From: an uncultured Clostridia bacterium | Lineage (GTDB): Bacteria > Bacillota > Clostridia > Oscillospirales > Ruminococcaceae | Assembly: GCA_947175385.1 (NCBI GenBank) | Contig: CAMWMN010000002.1 | Location: 1 to 57,355 of the forward strand | Length of the DNA: 57,355 bases | Reading direction: 5' to 3' | Shown here: piece after piece, positions 1 through 6,663 of the stretch | How the letters are laid out: each line of letters starts with the position of its first letter | Position numbering within the stretch: the first letter of the stretch is position 1 | Notes under the pieces: model-generated | Databases searched by the model: none | Told to the model about the DNA's origin: nothing | Seen by the model: only the letters and a program-made list of their open reading frames with translations | Made by a program: the position numbers and the translations under genes

Positions 1-144
1 GTCCTCCGTAGTACAAAAGCCGTATTCCCTCCACAGGGAAATGAAGTCGTCCGGAATCCTCCCCCGATACTTCTCAATGATTTCTTCGGGAACATCTGCG
101 TGTTTAATGCTGTTCTTGAACAGCTCTGCTGCGTTTTCGTCCAT
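1..144 (-). CDS. GAD-like/DUF1851 immunity-type protein, N-terminal part (cut by window edge)
   Basis: This is the first 48 codons of a gene that runs off the left edge. It starts at an ATG read from 144, with TAAGGAGG about 8 nt upstream. It begins MDENAAELFKNS, then has a block ending LWREYGFCTTED that is almost identical to the three complete paralogues at 219-788, 1187-1756 and 1774-2358. It is therefore a fourth copy of the same family: a GAD-like domain followed by DUF1851, the architecture of Tdi1-type immunity proteins. It is probably the fifth gene of the operon that starts at the promoter near 2430. The variable middle and the C-terminus are outside the window, so whether it is intact cannot be judged. 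Confidence 0.8.
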   Translation of the reverse strand, partial: MDENAAELFKNSIKHADVPEEIIEKYRGRIPDDFISLWREYGFCTTED

Positions 145-218
145 TGGTGTGTCCTCCTTATATTGATTTGAAAATCCAAATGCCGTTCAGTGCTTCGCTG
201 CGGTTGGCTTTTGGATTA

Positions 219-788
219 TCAATCCACAATTACGTCCTGCATTTGACTCACAATATCGAGATGAACCGCCAGATTCACTTTGTGCAGATTGTCCACGCTC
301 TCATTTCCGCCAAGGCTCAACAGCGGCTCATATGCAAAGCATTCATCATACGCGGGAACACCGAGCTTTTCCACCGCGTCCTCATACGGCTCCCACGACA
401 ATAAGGTGTGGCGGAACTCCGGGTCTTTCATTCGCCGCATTGTCAGTGAAAACATCTTGCCGATTACATCCCACTTTTCATGGCGAATATTAATATAACA
501 AAAACGACCTTTGCTTGTAAAAAAGATTATATCCGCCATAGCCGTTACCATAACAACGACCGGATCGCAGTCATATTCCTCGTCCCCGTAAATCTCCCAA
601 AAAATATCCGCGTAGTCATCGGGATTTACCAGCTTGTAGTACCCGTCCTCGGTGGTACAAAATCCGTATTCCCTCCACAGGGAAATGATGTCGTCCGAAA
701 CCCTGCCTTGGTACTTTGCGATTATTTCCTCGGGAACATCTGCGTATTTTACGCTGTTCTTGAACAGCTCTGCTGCGTTTTCGTCCAT
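219..788 (-). CDS. GAD-like/DUF1851 protein (Tdi1-type immunity protein family)
   Basis: The product is a 189-aa cytosolic protein with no signal peptide or membrane segment. Residues 1-65 fit a GAD-like domain (EEIIAKYQGRVSDDIISLW, then DGYYKLVNPDDY). The rest fits the DUF1851/T6SS Tdi1 C-terminal domain (TAMADIIFF, then INIRHEK). Proteins of this family are known as immunity partners of DNase effectors; that role is inferred here from the family only. It follows the 802-1128 gene by 13 nt, with GAGGGG as ribosome site, and precedes the edge copy by 74 nt. Compared with its paralogues, residues 1-63 and the last 75 are nearly the same, while about 66-115 differ strongly. No toxin gene is visible nearby. 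Confidence 0.8.
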   Translation of the reverse strand: MDENAAELFKNSVKYADVPEEIIAKYQGRVSDDIISLWREYGFCTTEDGYYKLVNPDDYADIFWEIYGDEEYDCDPVVVMVTAMADIIFFTSKGRFCYINIRHEKWDVIGKMFSLTMRRMKDPEFRHTLLSWEPYEDAVEKLGVPAYDECFAYEPLLSLGGNESVDNLHKVNLAVHLDIVSQMQDVIVD

Positions 789-801
789 AATGATTTTCCC
801 C

Positions 802-1128
802 TCATAACATTTTGGATTTTATCTCATCACATATTCGCACCAGAGCCGCTCTGTCCTGCTCTGTGAAATGCGTTTCCATACAACCTTTGTTGACTTCATA
901 GTTTTTCACCGCCCTGTCTATGCACTTGCGGTTGTTGGCCGTGATAACCGTTTCTTCAAGGTTCATTTGCGCGATTATCAAGTTGTACACTATCATTTCC
1001 TCATCGGGATTTTCATCGAAGTAATCCTCCCAAAGTCTGGCGAAAACGTATTCCGTCCCACGCCCCTTTTGGGAGTATCGCTCGTAAATATCCCGAATAT
1101 CGGCTATCATTTCATCTATTTGACTCAT
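802..1128 (-). CDS. Unknown small protein inside the immunity-gene array
   Basis: This 108-aa soluble acidic protein (MSQIDEMIADIRDIYERY at the start) looks alpha-helical throughout. It has no motif I recognise, no signal peptide and no membrane segment. It lies between two GAD-like/DUF1851 genes on the same strand, 58 nt after one and 13 nt before the other, so it is very likely cotranscribed with them. Small unrelated genes inside such arrays are often immunity proteins for other toxins, but nothing in the sequence proves that. The intergenic stretch just upstream holds a hairpin (1162-1185). Confidence 0.65.
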   Translation of the reverse strand: MSQIDEMIADIRDIYERYSQKGRGTEYVFARLWEDYFDENPDEEMIVYNLIIAQMNLEETVITANNRKCIDRAVKNYEVNKGCMETHFTEQDRAALVRICDEIKSKML

Positions 1129-1161
1129 AATAGGTTACCACTTACTTTCATGGTTGCATAC

Positions 1162-1185
1162 GTTTCGGGACACAGTGCCCGAAAC
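1162..1185 (-). other. Intergenic hairpin between two immunity-array genes
   Basis: GTTTCGGG and CCCGAAAC form a perfect 8-bp stem with an 8-nt loop. Weaker pairing outside it (TTACT with AGTAA) includes the stop codon of the upstream gene. There is no T-run, so it is more likely an RNA processing or stability stem than a terminator. Confidence 0.45.
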
Positions 1186-1186
1186 A

Positions 1187-1756
1187 TTACCAAGTAACAG
1201 CGTCCTGCATTTGGCTTACAATATCCAGATGAACCGCGAGATTTACCTTGTGGAGATTTTCGATCTTTTCCTTACCACCAAGGCTCAACAGCGGCTCATA
1301 CGCGAAACATTCCTCATACGTTGGAACGCCCAGCTTTTTCACCGCGTCCTCATACGGCTCCCACGACAATACCACGTGTCTGAAATCTGCGGTTCTCATT
1401 CTTCTCATTATTAACGAAAAATACTCATCATCGCCAATAGCGTCAACCTTCTCGTGACGAATGTCAACTAAATTGAAGTACCTGTCGTCATCGTAAAAAA
1501 TTATATCCGCCATAGCAGTTACAAATAAAACCACGGGATTCTTATCGCTGCCGCCATAAATCTCCCGGAAAATGTCCGCATAATCATCGGGATTGACGAG
1601 CTTGTAGTATCCGTCCTCTGTAGTACAAAATCCGTATTCCCTCCACAGGGAAATGATGTCGTCCGAAACCTTGCCCCGATACTTTTCGATGATCTCCTCG
1701 GGAACATCTGCGTGTTTAATGCTGTTCTTGAACAGCTCTACTGCATTTTCGTCCAT
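1187..1756 (-). CDS. GAD-like/DUF1851 protein (Tdi1-type immunity protein family)
   Basis: The product is 189 aa, with the same two-part build as its neighbours: a GAD-like N-terminus (EEIIEKYRGKVSDDIISLW, VNPDDYADI) and a DUF1851-type C-terminus (TAMADIIFYDDD, VDIRHEK). Residues from about 128 to 160 (TADFRHVVLSWEPYEDAV onward) are identical to the 1774-2358 paralogue, while the middle (about 68-120) diverges. This patchwork suggests gene conversion or recombination between array members. It starts 17 nt after the preceding gene with AAGGAGG as ribosome site. A role in binding and neutralising a DNase-type effector is inferred from the family. Confidence 0.8.
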   Translation of the reverse strand: MDENAVELFKNSIKHADVPEEIIEKYRGKVSDDIISLWREYGFCTTEDGYYKLVNPDDYADIFREIYGGSDKNPVVLFVTAMADIIFYDDDRYFNLVDIRHEKVDAIGDDEYFSLIMRRMRTADFRHVVLSWEPYEDAVKKLGVPTYEECFAYEPLLSLGGKEKIENLHKVNLAVHLDIVSQMQDAVTW

Positions 1757-1773
1757 TAATGTGTCCTCCTTAA

Positions 1774-2358
1774 TTATCGAAAATTAATGATTTCCTGCAT
1801 CTGGCTAACAATATCCAAATGAACTGCCAGATTTACCTTACGCAGATTGTCCACGCTTTCATTTCCGCCAAGGCTCAAGAGCGGCTCATACGCGAAACAT
1901 TCCTCATATGTCGGAACGCCCAGCTTTTTCACAGCGTCCTCATACGGCTCCCACGACAATACCACATGTCTGAAATCCGCGGTTCTCATTCTTCTCATCG
2001 TCACCGTAAAATTTTTGCCTATTGCACCGCACTTTTCGTGTCTGACATTAACATAAATAAAGAACCCATCATTATCGTATAATATAACATCAGCCATACC
2101 TGTTGCGAATACAACCGCCGCCTCATCAGTAACCGCAACATTATCATGTTCGCCACCGTAAATTTCGCCGATAATGTCAATATAATCGTCCGGGTTCACG
2201 AGCTTGAAGTACCCGTCCTCGGTGGTACAAAAGCCGTATTCCCTCCACAAGGAGATGATGTCGTCCGACACCTTTCCCCGATACTTTTCGATAATCTCCT
2301 CGGGAACATCTGCATATTTTATGCTGTTCTTGAACAGCTCTATTGCGTTTTCGTCCAT
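1774..2358 (-). CDS. GAD-like/DUF1851 protein, first gene of the array
   Basis: I chose the ATG read from 2358 because AAGGAGG lies 8 nt before it and it gives the same MDENAIELF start as the paralogues; an in-frame extension to 2439 would run back through the promoter. The product is 194 aa. The GAD-like part carries IIEKYRGKVSDDIISLW and DGYFKLVNPDDY; the DUF1851 part carries ATGMADVILYDNDGFF and VNVRHEK. It is about five residues longer than the others, from an insertion around residue 70-78 in the variable region. As the promoter-proximal gene it should be the most strongly expressed of the array. Confidence 0.8.
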   Translation of the reverse strand: MDENAIELFKNSIKYADVPEEIIEKYRGKVSDDIISLWREYGFCTTEDGYFKLVNPDDYIDIIGEIYGGEHDNVAVTDEAAVVFATGMADVILYDNDGFFIYVNVRHEKCGAIGKNFTVTMRRMRTADFRHVVLSWEPYEDAVKKLGVPTYEECFAYEPLLSLGGNESVDNLRKVNLAVHLDIVSQMQEIINFR

Positions 2359-2410
2359 TGGTATGTCCTCCTTCAAATAATCCATAAAAAGTGAATATTT
2401 ATATATTTTC

Positions 2411-2439
2411 ATTATAACATACTTTTTCGGAAAATGCAA
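2411..2439 (-). promoter_or_regulatory. Sigma-A promoter of the immunity array
   Basis: On the minus strand, TTGCAT (2434-2439) and TATAAT (2411-2416) are separated by exactly 17 bp. Transcription should begin near 2404, giving a leader of about 45 nt to the first GAD-like gene. Confidence 0.8.
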
Positions 2440-2460
2440 GGGGTTTTGGTAATTTATTGC

Positions 2461-2498
2461 AAAAAATCCCGCGATACAAAGCGTACCGCGGATTTTTT
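2461..2498 (-). terminator. Rho-independent terminator after dprA
   Basis: On the minus strand a stem around ATCCGCGG and CGCGGGAT is followed by TTTTTT. The upstream arm overlaps the dprA stop codon. It separates the dprA operon from the immunity array promoter. Confidence 0.7.
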
Positions 2499-3717
2499 AT
2501 GCTCTCGCGTACAACCCCTCAGGAGTACGTGTAATGCAACCGTCAATCTCGAGATTGGTAAGCGCCTCGGAAAGTTCGCCGAAGTCCATATCCGACTTGT
2601 CCATCAGCGTGTCACTGTCTGCGGGAGCGGCGGAAATCAGTTTTAACAGAGCCGTCTCGTTCTCCGAAAGCGATTCAAAGACCGTTTCGTCCACAACGGA
2701 ATCCCTCTCCTCAGGGGACTTTTCGGGCTTCTTGGGTTTGCGCGAAACAGGCGACCCGAGCCGGGCTGGCGGCTTTTTGGCGGCAATCCGCGAGGTAAGC
2801 TCCGCGACCTTGCGCAGCAGTTCCTCGTCATCAATGGAGTGCTTTCTGAACCAATCGGTGATGTCGCGCGGGTCGGCTGCGGATAGCGCGCCCTCGCGGA
2901 TAAGATTCGCGTTTCCGCGATAAACGGGGGAGCTGATGTCATGCGGCGGAACGGCAAACAGAGCGCGTTCCTGACGAATCGCGTGTGCCGCCGTTAATAA
3001 TGAGCCGCTGCTCTCCGCCGCCTGAATCACCAGTGTGCCGTTGGCAAGCCCCGAAATGATTCGATTCCGCTCGTGGAAGTACGCGCCAAAGCTCCGCGCG
3101 GTGGGCATAAGCTCACTGATTATCGCGCCGCCGCTGTCCACAATCTCGCGTTTTAAGCCCGCGCTCTCCTTGGGATAATTCACAAGGATTCCGCAGCCCG
3201 CCACGCCTATTGTTCTTCCGCCCGCGTTAAGACAAGCACGGTGAGCGGCTGTATCCGAGCCGACCGCCAATCCGCTGACAATAGCCGCTCCGGCGCGGGC
3301 AAGCGGTTCGCAAAGGTAATTCGCGGTTTTTACGCTGTAATCCGTCACCTCTCGCGCTCCCACCGTCGCAATAGACAGTCTGTCGTTCAGCCCCGCAAGG
3401 CTTCCGGCGACAAACAACACTACGGGCGGTTTTTCGGTGCATTTCAGCAGCACAGGATATTCATCATCGTCAAGGGTGATTATACGGACATTATGTTCCG
3501 CGCACGTCCGCATAATCTCGTAAACCGCGCCGTTGCGCACCTCGGCGGCGCGCCGCTTTTCGCCGTCACTCAGAAACGGGAACCTTCCGTCGCGAATATC
3601 ACGGCAAGCCCGAGTTGCATCGTTTCCGCACTGCGACAGAATGTAGTTCGTTTTGGAATTGAACGGCTGCATAACCATCAGCAGCCACAGCCAGACCTCT
3701 ACCGGGCTTTTTGCCAC
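2497..3717 (-). CDS. dprA: DNA-processing protein DprA
   Basis: DprA loads RecA onto incoming single-stranded DNA in natural transformation. This 406-aa protein has a Rossmann-like core with VGAREVTDY (119-127), SGLAVGSDTAAH (148-159), GCGILVNYP (174-182) and RNRIISGL (217-224), then AAESSGSLLTAAHAI, and a C-terminal winged-helix-like part (about 345-406). The segment GCGILVNYP departs from the usual form with an aspartate after GCG. The start is a GTG with AGGAGGGG upstream. It follows the 3750-4088 gene by 32 nt and is probably cotranscribed with the GH13 gene. No other competence gene is in the window, though the type IV pilus genes nearby could serve DNA uptake; that is only an inference. 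Confidence 0.95.
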   Translation of the reverse strand: MAKSPVEVWLWLLMVMQPFNSKTNYILSQCGNDATRACRDIRDGRFPFLSDGEKRRAAEVRNGAVYEIMRTCAEHNVRIITLDDDEYPVLLKCTEKPPVVLFVAGSLAGLNDRLSIATVGAREVTDYSVKTANYLCEPLARAGAAIVSGLAVGSDTAAHRACLNAGGRTIGVAGCGILVNYPKESAGLKREIVDSGGAIISELMPTARSFGAYFHERNRIISGLANGTLVIQAAESSGSLLTAAHAIRQERALFAVPPHDISSPVYRGNANLIREGALSAADPRDITDWFRKHSIDDEELLRKVAELTSRIAAKKPPARLGSPVSRKPKKPEKSPEERDSVVDETVFESLSENETALLKLISAAPADSDTLMDKSDMDFGELSEALTNLEIDGCITRTPEGLYARA

Positions 3718-3749
3718 GGGAATCCCCCCTCCTAAAAAGTTACAAATCG

Positions 3750-4088
3750 TTAAACCTTGCTCCGGAACAGTTTTCCCAGATTAGTCGGAGTAAGGTACTT
3801 GTGGCTGCCACTTATTTTCATAAATTGCACTGTCAGTTCCCTCAGGCAATTGCCGGCGCGATTGCGATTAGGAATCTTTTTCTCGGTTATGAGAGTAATT
3901 TTTATAGTTTGATTCACCAAATCAACTGCGTAACCAGCAATAAACTTCTTGTTTTGGGTTTTACATCCCTCCTGGAACTTACTGTTAAACCTATTCACGG
4001 CAATCGAAAAAATTTCAAGAGAAGAACAAAAATCTTCTTGACTTATTCTCCCTTTCTTAAAATGAAAGAGTATTTTATATCTGCCCAA
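3750..4088 (-). CDS. Unknown small basic protein
   Basis: This 112-aa open frame fills the gap between the GH13 gene (14 nt upstream) and dprA (32 nt downstream) on the same strand. The likely start is TTG, with AGGGGTGG 5 nt before it. The product is basic, rich in Lys, Asn and Phe, and has no motif, signal peptide or membrane segment that I recognise. It is more AT-rich than its neighbours and uses different codons, which could mean recent acquisition or a fast-evolving gene. It may instead be a chance frame, so the call is moderate. Confidence 0.5.
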   Translation of the reverse strand: MGRYKILFHFKKGRISQEDFCSSLEIFSIAVNRFNSKFQEGCKTQNKKFIAGYAVDLVNQTIKITLITEKKIPNRNRAGNCLRELTVQFMKISGSHKYLTPTNLGKLFRSKV

Positions 4089-4102
4089 AACACCACCCCT
4101 AA

Positions 4103-5422
4103 TTAAACCTTAAACACCGCGCTCGTAAATGCCGGCAGAGTCAGTCCGCCGAGTTCCTGTTTCTCGCCCGTGAGTAGGTTCTCCGCCTGTCCGCCGCGGT
4201 TAAGATTGAACGTAAACGGCGCGCCGTCCGCGTTTATCACGGCAATCAGCGTTTCTTCTCCTGTGCTTCTGGAGAACGCGTACTGGCGGTTGGTAAGCTG
4301 AACCTGCTTGTAATCGCCCTCGGCAGCGGCGGGGTGGTTCTTCTCGATTTCCGCGAGCTTCGCGATATGCGCGGTGAGGTCGTTCATCCCCTCGGACTTC
4401 ATCTTCTCGAGGTCGAACTCCACGCGGAGAGCGGGGTCGCCGTCCTTCTTATCAGCCAACACTCCAAACTCACTTCCGTAATACACCGCGGGAATGCCCG
4501 GCATCATAAACATCAGCGTGTAAATCAGCGGCAAATGCTCCTTGGTCTTGAGAATTGTCGCCACACGCGATACATCGTGGTTGTCCACGAACGTATACAA
4601 GTGCTTTCCGCGATAAATGCACCAATTTTCGCTGCCAAACTGACGGTTTATGGAGTGCGCGATCTCAAACATATTCATATCGTTAAAGCTGGAGAACAAG
4701 CCCTTATAGCACTCATAGTTCGTCACGGAATCCAGCATTTCGCCGTTACACCACTGATTATAATCGCCGTGAAGCGTTTCACCCAACAGAAAGAAATCGT
4801 CTGAAATGCCCTTGCAGTGGTTGTGAAGCTCTTTGAGGAAGCTCGGCTCAAGACAGTACGCAACGTCAAGCCGCAGACCGTCAATTCCAAATTCGTTTCT
4901 CCAGCCCGAAACGCAGTCGAAAATATACCGCTTAACCTCGGGATTGTACAGATTGAGCTTTACAAGGTCGTAATGCCCCTCCCAGCCCTCGTAGTAAAAG
5001 CCGTCATTGTAGTTGGAGTTACCCTCGCGAACGTGGAACCAGTCCTTTTTGGAGCTGCCGAGCTTGTTTTGGCGAACGTCCATAAAGTGCGTGAAATCGC
5101 GTCCAACGTGGTTGAACACACCGTCCAGAATCACGCGGATCCCGTTATCGTGCAGCGCATCGCAGACCTTTTTGAAGTCCTCGTTGGTGCCGAGGCGGCG
5201 GTCGATTTTCGTGTAGTCGATTGTGTCATAGCCGTGCGCAACGCTCTCGAAAACCGGTCCGAAGTAAATCGCGTTACAGCCCAGTTCCTTGATATGCGGA
5301 ATATCGTCAATCACCTTGAGAATCCTATGGGAAGGTTCGCTTGTTCCGTCATTCCGCAGCGGACAGCCCATATAACCCAACGGATAAATGTGATAAAATA
5401 CTGCGTTTTCATACCATTTCAT
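4103..5422 (-). CDS. GH13 alpha-amylase family enzyme, intracellular
   Basis: This 439-aa enzyme acts on alpha-1,4-glucans or maltodextrins. The family regions are all present: DGVFNH (100-105), GLRLD with the nucleophile Asp186, GET with acid/base Glu215, and VDNHD with Asp283. It has no signal peptide, so it should work in the cytosol, perhaps trimming maltodextrins released from glycogen by the phosphorylase encoded 1.2 kb upstream. It lacks the N-terminal accessory domain of neopullulanases and branching enzymes; its closest general type is the cyclomaltodextrinase/maltogenic group, but substrate cannot be fixed from sequence. The start has GGGAGAG upstream and its own promoter at 5482-5510; it heads an operon with the unknown gene and dprA. 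Confidence 0.92.
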   Translation of the reverse strand: MKWYENAVFYHIYPLGYMGCPLRNDGTSEPSHRILKVIDDIPHIKELGCNAIYFGPVFESVAHGYDTIDYTKIDRRLGTNEDFKKVCDALHDNGIRVILDGVFNHVGRDFTHFMDVRQNKLGSSKKDWFHVREGNSNYNDGFYYEGWEGHYDLVKLNLYNPEVKRYIFDCVSGWRNEFGIDGLRLDVAYCLEPSFLKELHNHCKGISDDFFLLGETLHGDYNQWCNGEMLDSVTNYECYKGLFSSFNDMNMFEIAHSINRQFGSENWCIYRGKHLYTFVDNHDVSRVATILKTKEHLPLIYTLMFMMPGIPAVYYGSEFGVLADKKDGDPALRVEFDLEKMKSEGMNDLTAHIAKLAEIEKNHPAAAEGDYKQVQLTNRQYAFSRSTGEETLIAVINADGAPFTFNLNRGGQAENLLTGEKQELGGLTLPAFTSAVFKV

Positions 5423-5481
5423 AATAAATCTCTCCCGAATATTGAATTTCTTCGCCGGAATAGTTTTCCAACGGTGATTAC

Positions 5482-5510
5482 ATTATAACATATCGGGGGG
5501 AATTTGTCAA
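5482..5510 (-). promoter_or_regulatory. Sigma-A promoter of the GH13 operon
   Basis: On the minus strand, TTGACA (5505-5510) and TATAAT (5482-5487) are separated by 17 bp: a perfect consensus pair about 60 bp upstream of the start codon. Confidence 0.85.
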
Positions 5511-5524
5511 TAACAGAATACGAA

Positions 5525-5552
5525 AAAACCGCTCCCTAAGAGAGCGGTTTTG
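5525..5552 (-). terminator. Terminator after the LRR lipoprotein gene
   Basis: AAAACCGCTC pairs with GAGCGGTTTT around a short loop. On the minus strand the stem ends in a run of six T just after the stop codon. Confidence 0.85.
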
Positions 5553-5555
5553 CTG

Positions 5556-6467
5556 TCAGCCGTTCACTGCCTCGGTCAATTCGTCAAGATGGTCGTAATC
5601 GTAAGACACGCCTTTGTACTCGACCTCAATGTCCTCGCAGAAAAGGAACGTCATATCGCCGATTGAGGTTAATCCATCGGGGAGTTTTACGTATGTAAGC
5701 CCCTTGCAGTTGCTGAACGCGTCTCCGGCGATTACCGTAACGTTGTCGGGAATATCTACAAAAGACAGCTTTTCGCAGTCGCTGAACGCATACCTGCCAA
5801 TTTCGGTAACGCCCTCGGGAATGGTTACCTCCGTAAGGTTTGTGCACCCGCTGAAGGTGCCGCCTCCGATTTTAGTTATTCCATTAGAAATGTCTAAGCT
5901 TGTGAGACTTATGCAGTTGTTGAATGCATACTCGCCGATTTCTGTTACACTGTTCGGGATAATTACAGATTCGAGACTTTCACAATCGCTGAAAGCTCCG
6001 GCGCATATTTCGGCAACACTGTCTGGAATCGTAACGCTCGTGAGATTGGCGCACTTTTCAAATGCCCAGTCGCCGATGAGAGTTACGCTGTTCGGTATGG
6101 TTACTCTTTTCACGGTTTCGTTTTCGTCAAACGCATATTTCCCGATTGCGGTGATAGTTTCGCCGTCAATTTTGGACGGAATTACAACATCTTCGTCATT
6201 GCCGTTGTAATATTTGAGGGTGTAAGCGCCCTCGGCAATGGCTGCCTCGAACTCCGATTCGGGAGTATAGGGGAGGTTTATGGGGGGTTCTTCGGGAGTG
6301 CTGACGGGAGTACTTTCGGGAGTGGATTGCTCACTTTGTGTGGTGGATTGTTTGCTCGTTTGTGTGCTTGTGCTTAAGTTGGAATCGGAATCGTTATTTC
6401 CGCCCGAACACGCTGTCAGGCTCAGAACCGCCGCCAAACATACAAAAACCGTTAAAAATTTCTTCAT
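5556..6467 (-). CDS. BspA-type leucine-rich-repeat surface lipoprotein
   Basis: The product is 303 aa. The start at 6467 (MKKFLTVFVCL) is chosen because AAAGGA precedes it and it begins a lipoprotein signal: hydrophobic core then LSLTAC, with the lipidated cysteine at 20. A Ser/Thr/Gln/Pro-rich linker follows (about 25-75). Then come six or seven LRR_5 units of about 23 residues with the pattern VTIPxSVTxIGxxAFxxCxxL. Such proteins sit on the outer face of the membrane and are thought to bind surfaces or polymers; the ligand is unknown. It is a single-gene unit with its own promoter and terminator. Confidence 0.9.
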   Translation of the reverse strand: MKKFLTVFVCLAAVLSLTACSGGNNDSDSNLSTSTQTSKQSTTQSEQSTPESTPVSTPEEPPINLPYTPESEFEAAIAEGAYTLKYYNGNDEDVVIPSKIDGETITAIGKYAFDENETVKRVTIPNSVTLIGDWAFEKCANLTSVTIPDSVAEICAGAFSDCESLESVIIPNSVTEIGEYAFNNCISLTSLDISNGITKIGGGTFSGCTNLTEVTIPEGVTEIGRYAFSDCEKLSFVDIPDNVTVIAGDAFSNCKGLTYVKLPDGLTSIGDMTFLFCEDIEVEYKGVSYDYDHLDELTEAVNG

Positions 6468-6529
6468 AATCTTCTGTCCTTTCAAAAATTCATAGTTTAC
6501 ATGGGATAAATCTCTCCCTGTCATATATA

Positions 6530-6558
6530 ATTCTACCACAAAGTATTATGTTTTGCAA
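6530..6558 (-). promoter_or_regulatory. Sigma-A promoter of the LRR lipoprotein gene
   Basis: On the minus strand, TTGCAA (6553-6558) and TAGAAT (6530-6535) have a 17-bp spacer, about 60 bp from the chosen start codon. Confidence 0.7.
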
Positions 6559-6624
6559 GGTATAAAATAACCAAAGTTAGTAAAGTTTCTGATGATTGTT
6601 TTGTGGAAATATTACAGAAAACGA

Positions 6625-6652
6625 AAAAATCCCCGCCGGAGAGGGCGGGGAT
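6625..6652 (-). terminator. Terminator after glgP
   Basis: AATCCCCGCC and GGCGGGGATT form a 10-bp stem. On the minus strand it is followed by TTTTTT, just after the glgP stop codon at 6664. Confidence 0.9.
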
Positions 6653-6663
6653 TGTGCATTTTG

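Noticed and set aside
170-218. Eighth copy of the branched element upstream of the leftmost immunity gene
   Set aside because: AATCCAAA/TTTGGATT encloses only one irregular hairpin, and the GCGAGCGGCGCG motif is missing. It may be a degenerate relative, but cannot be counted.
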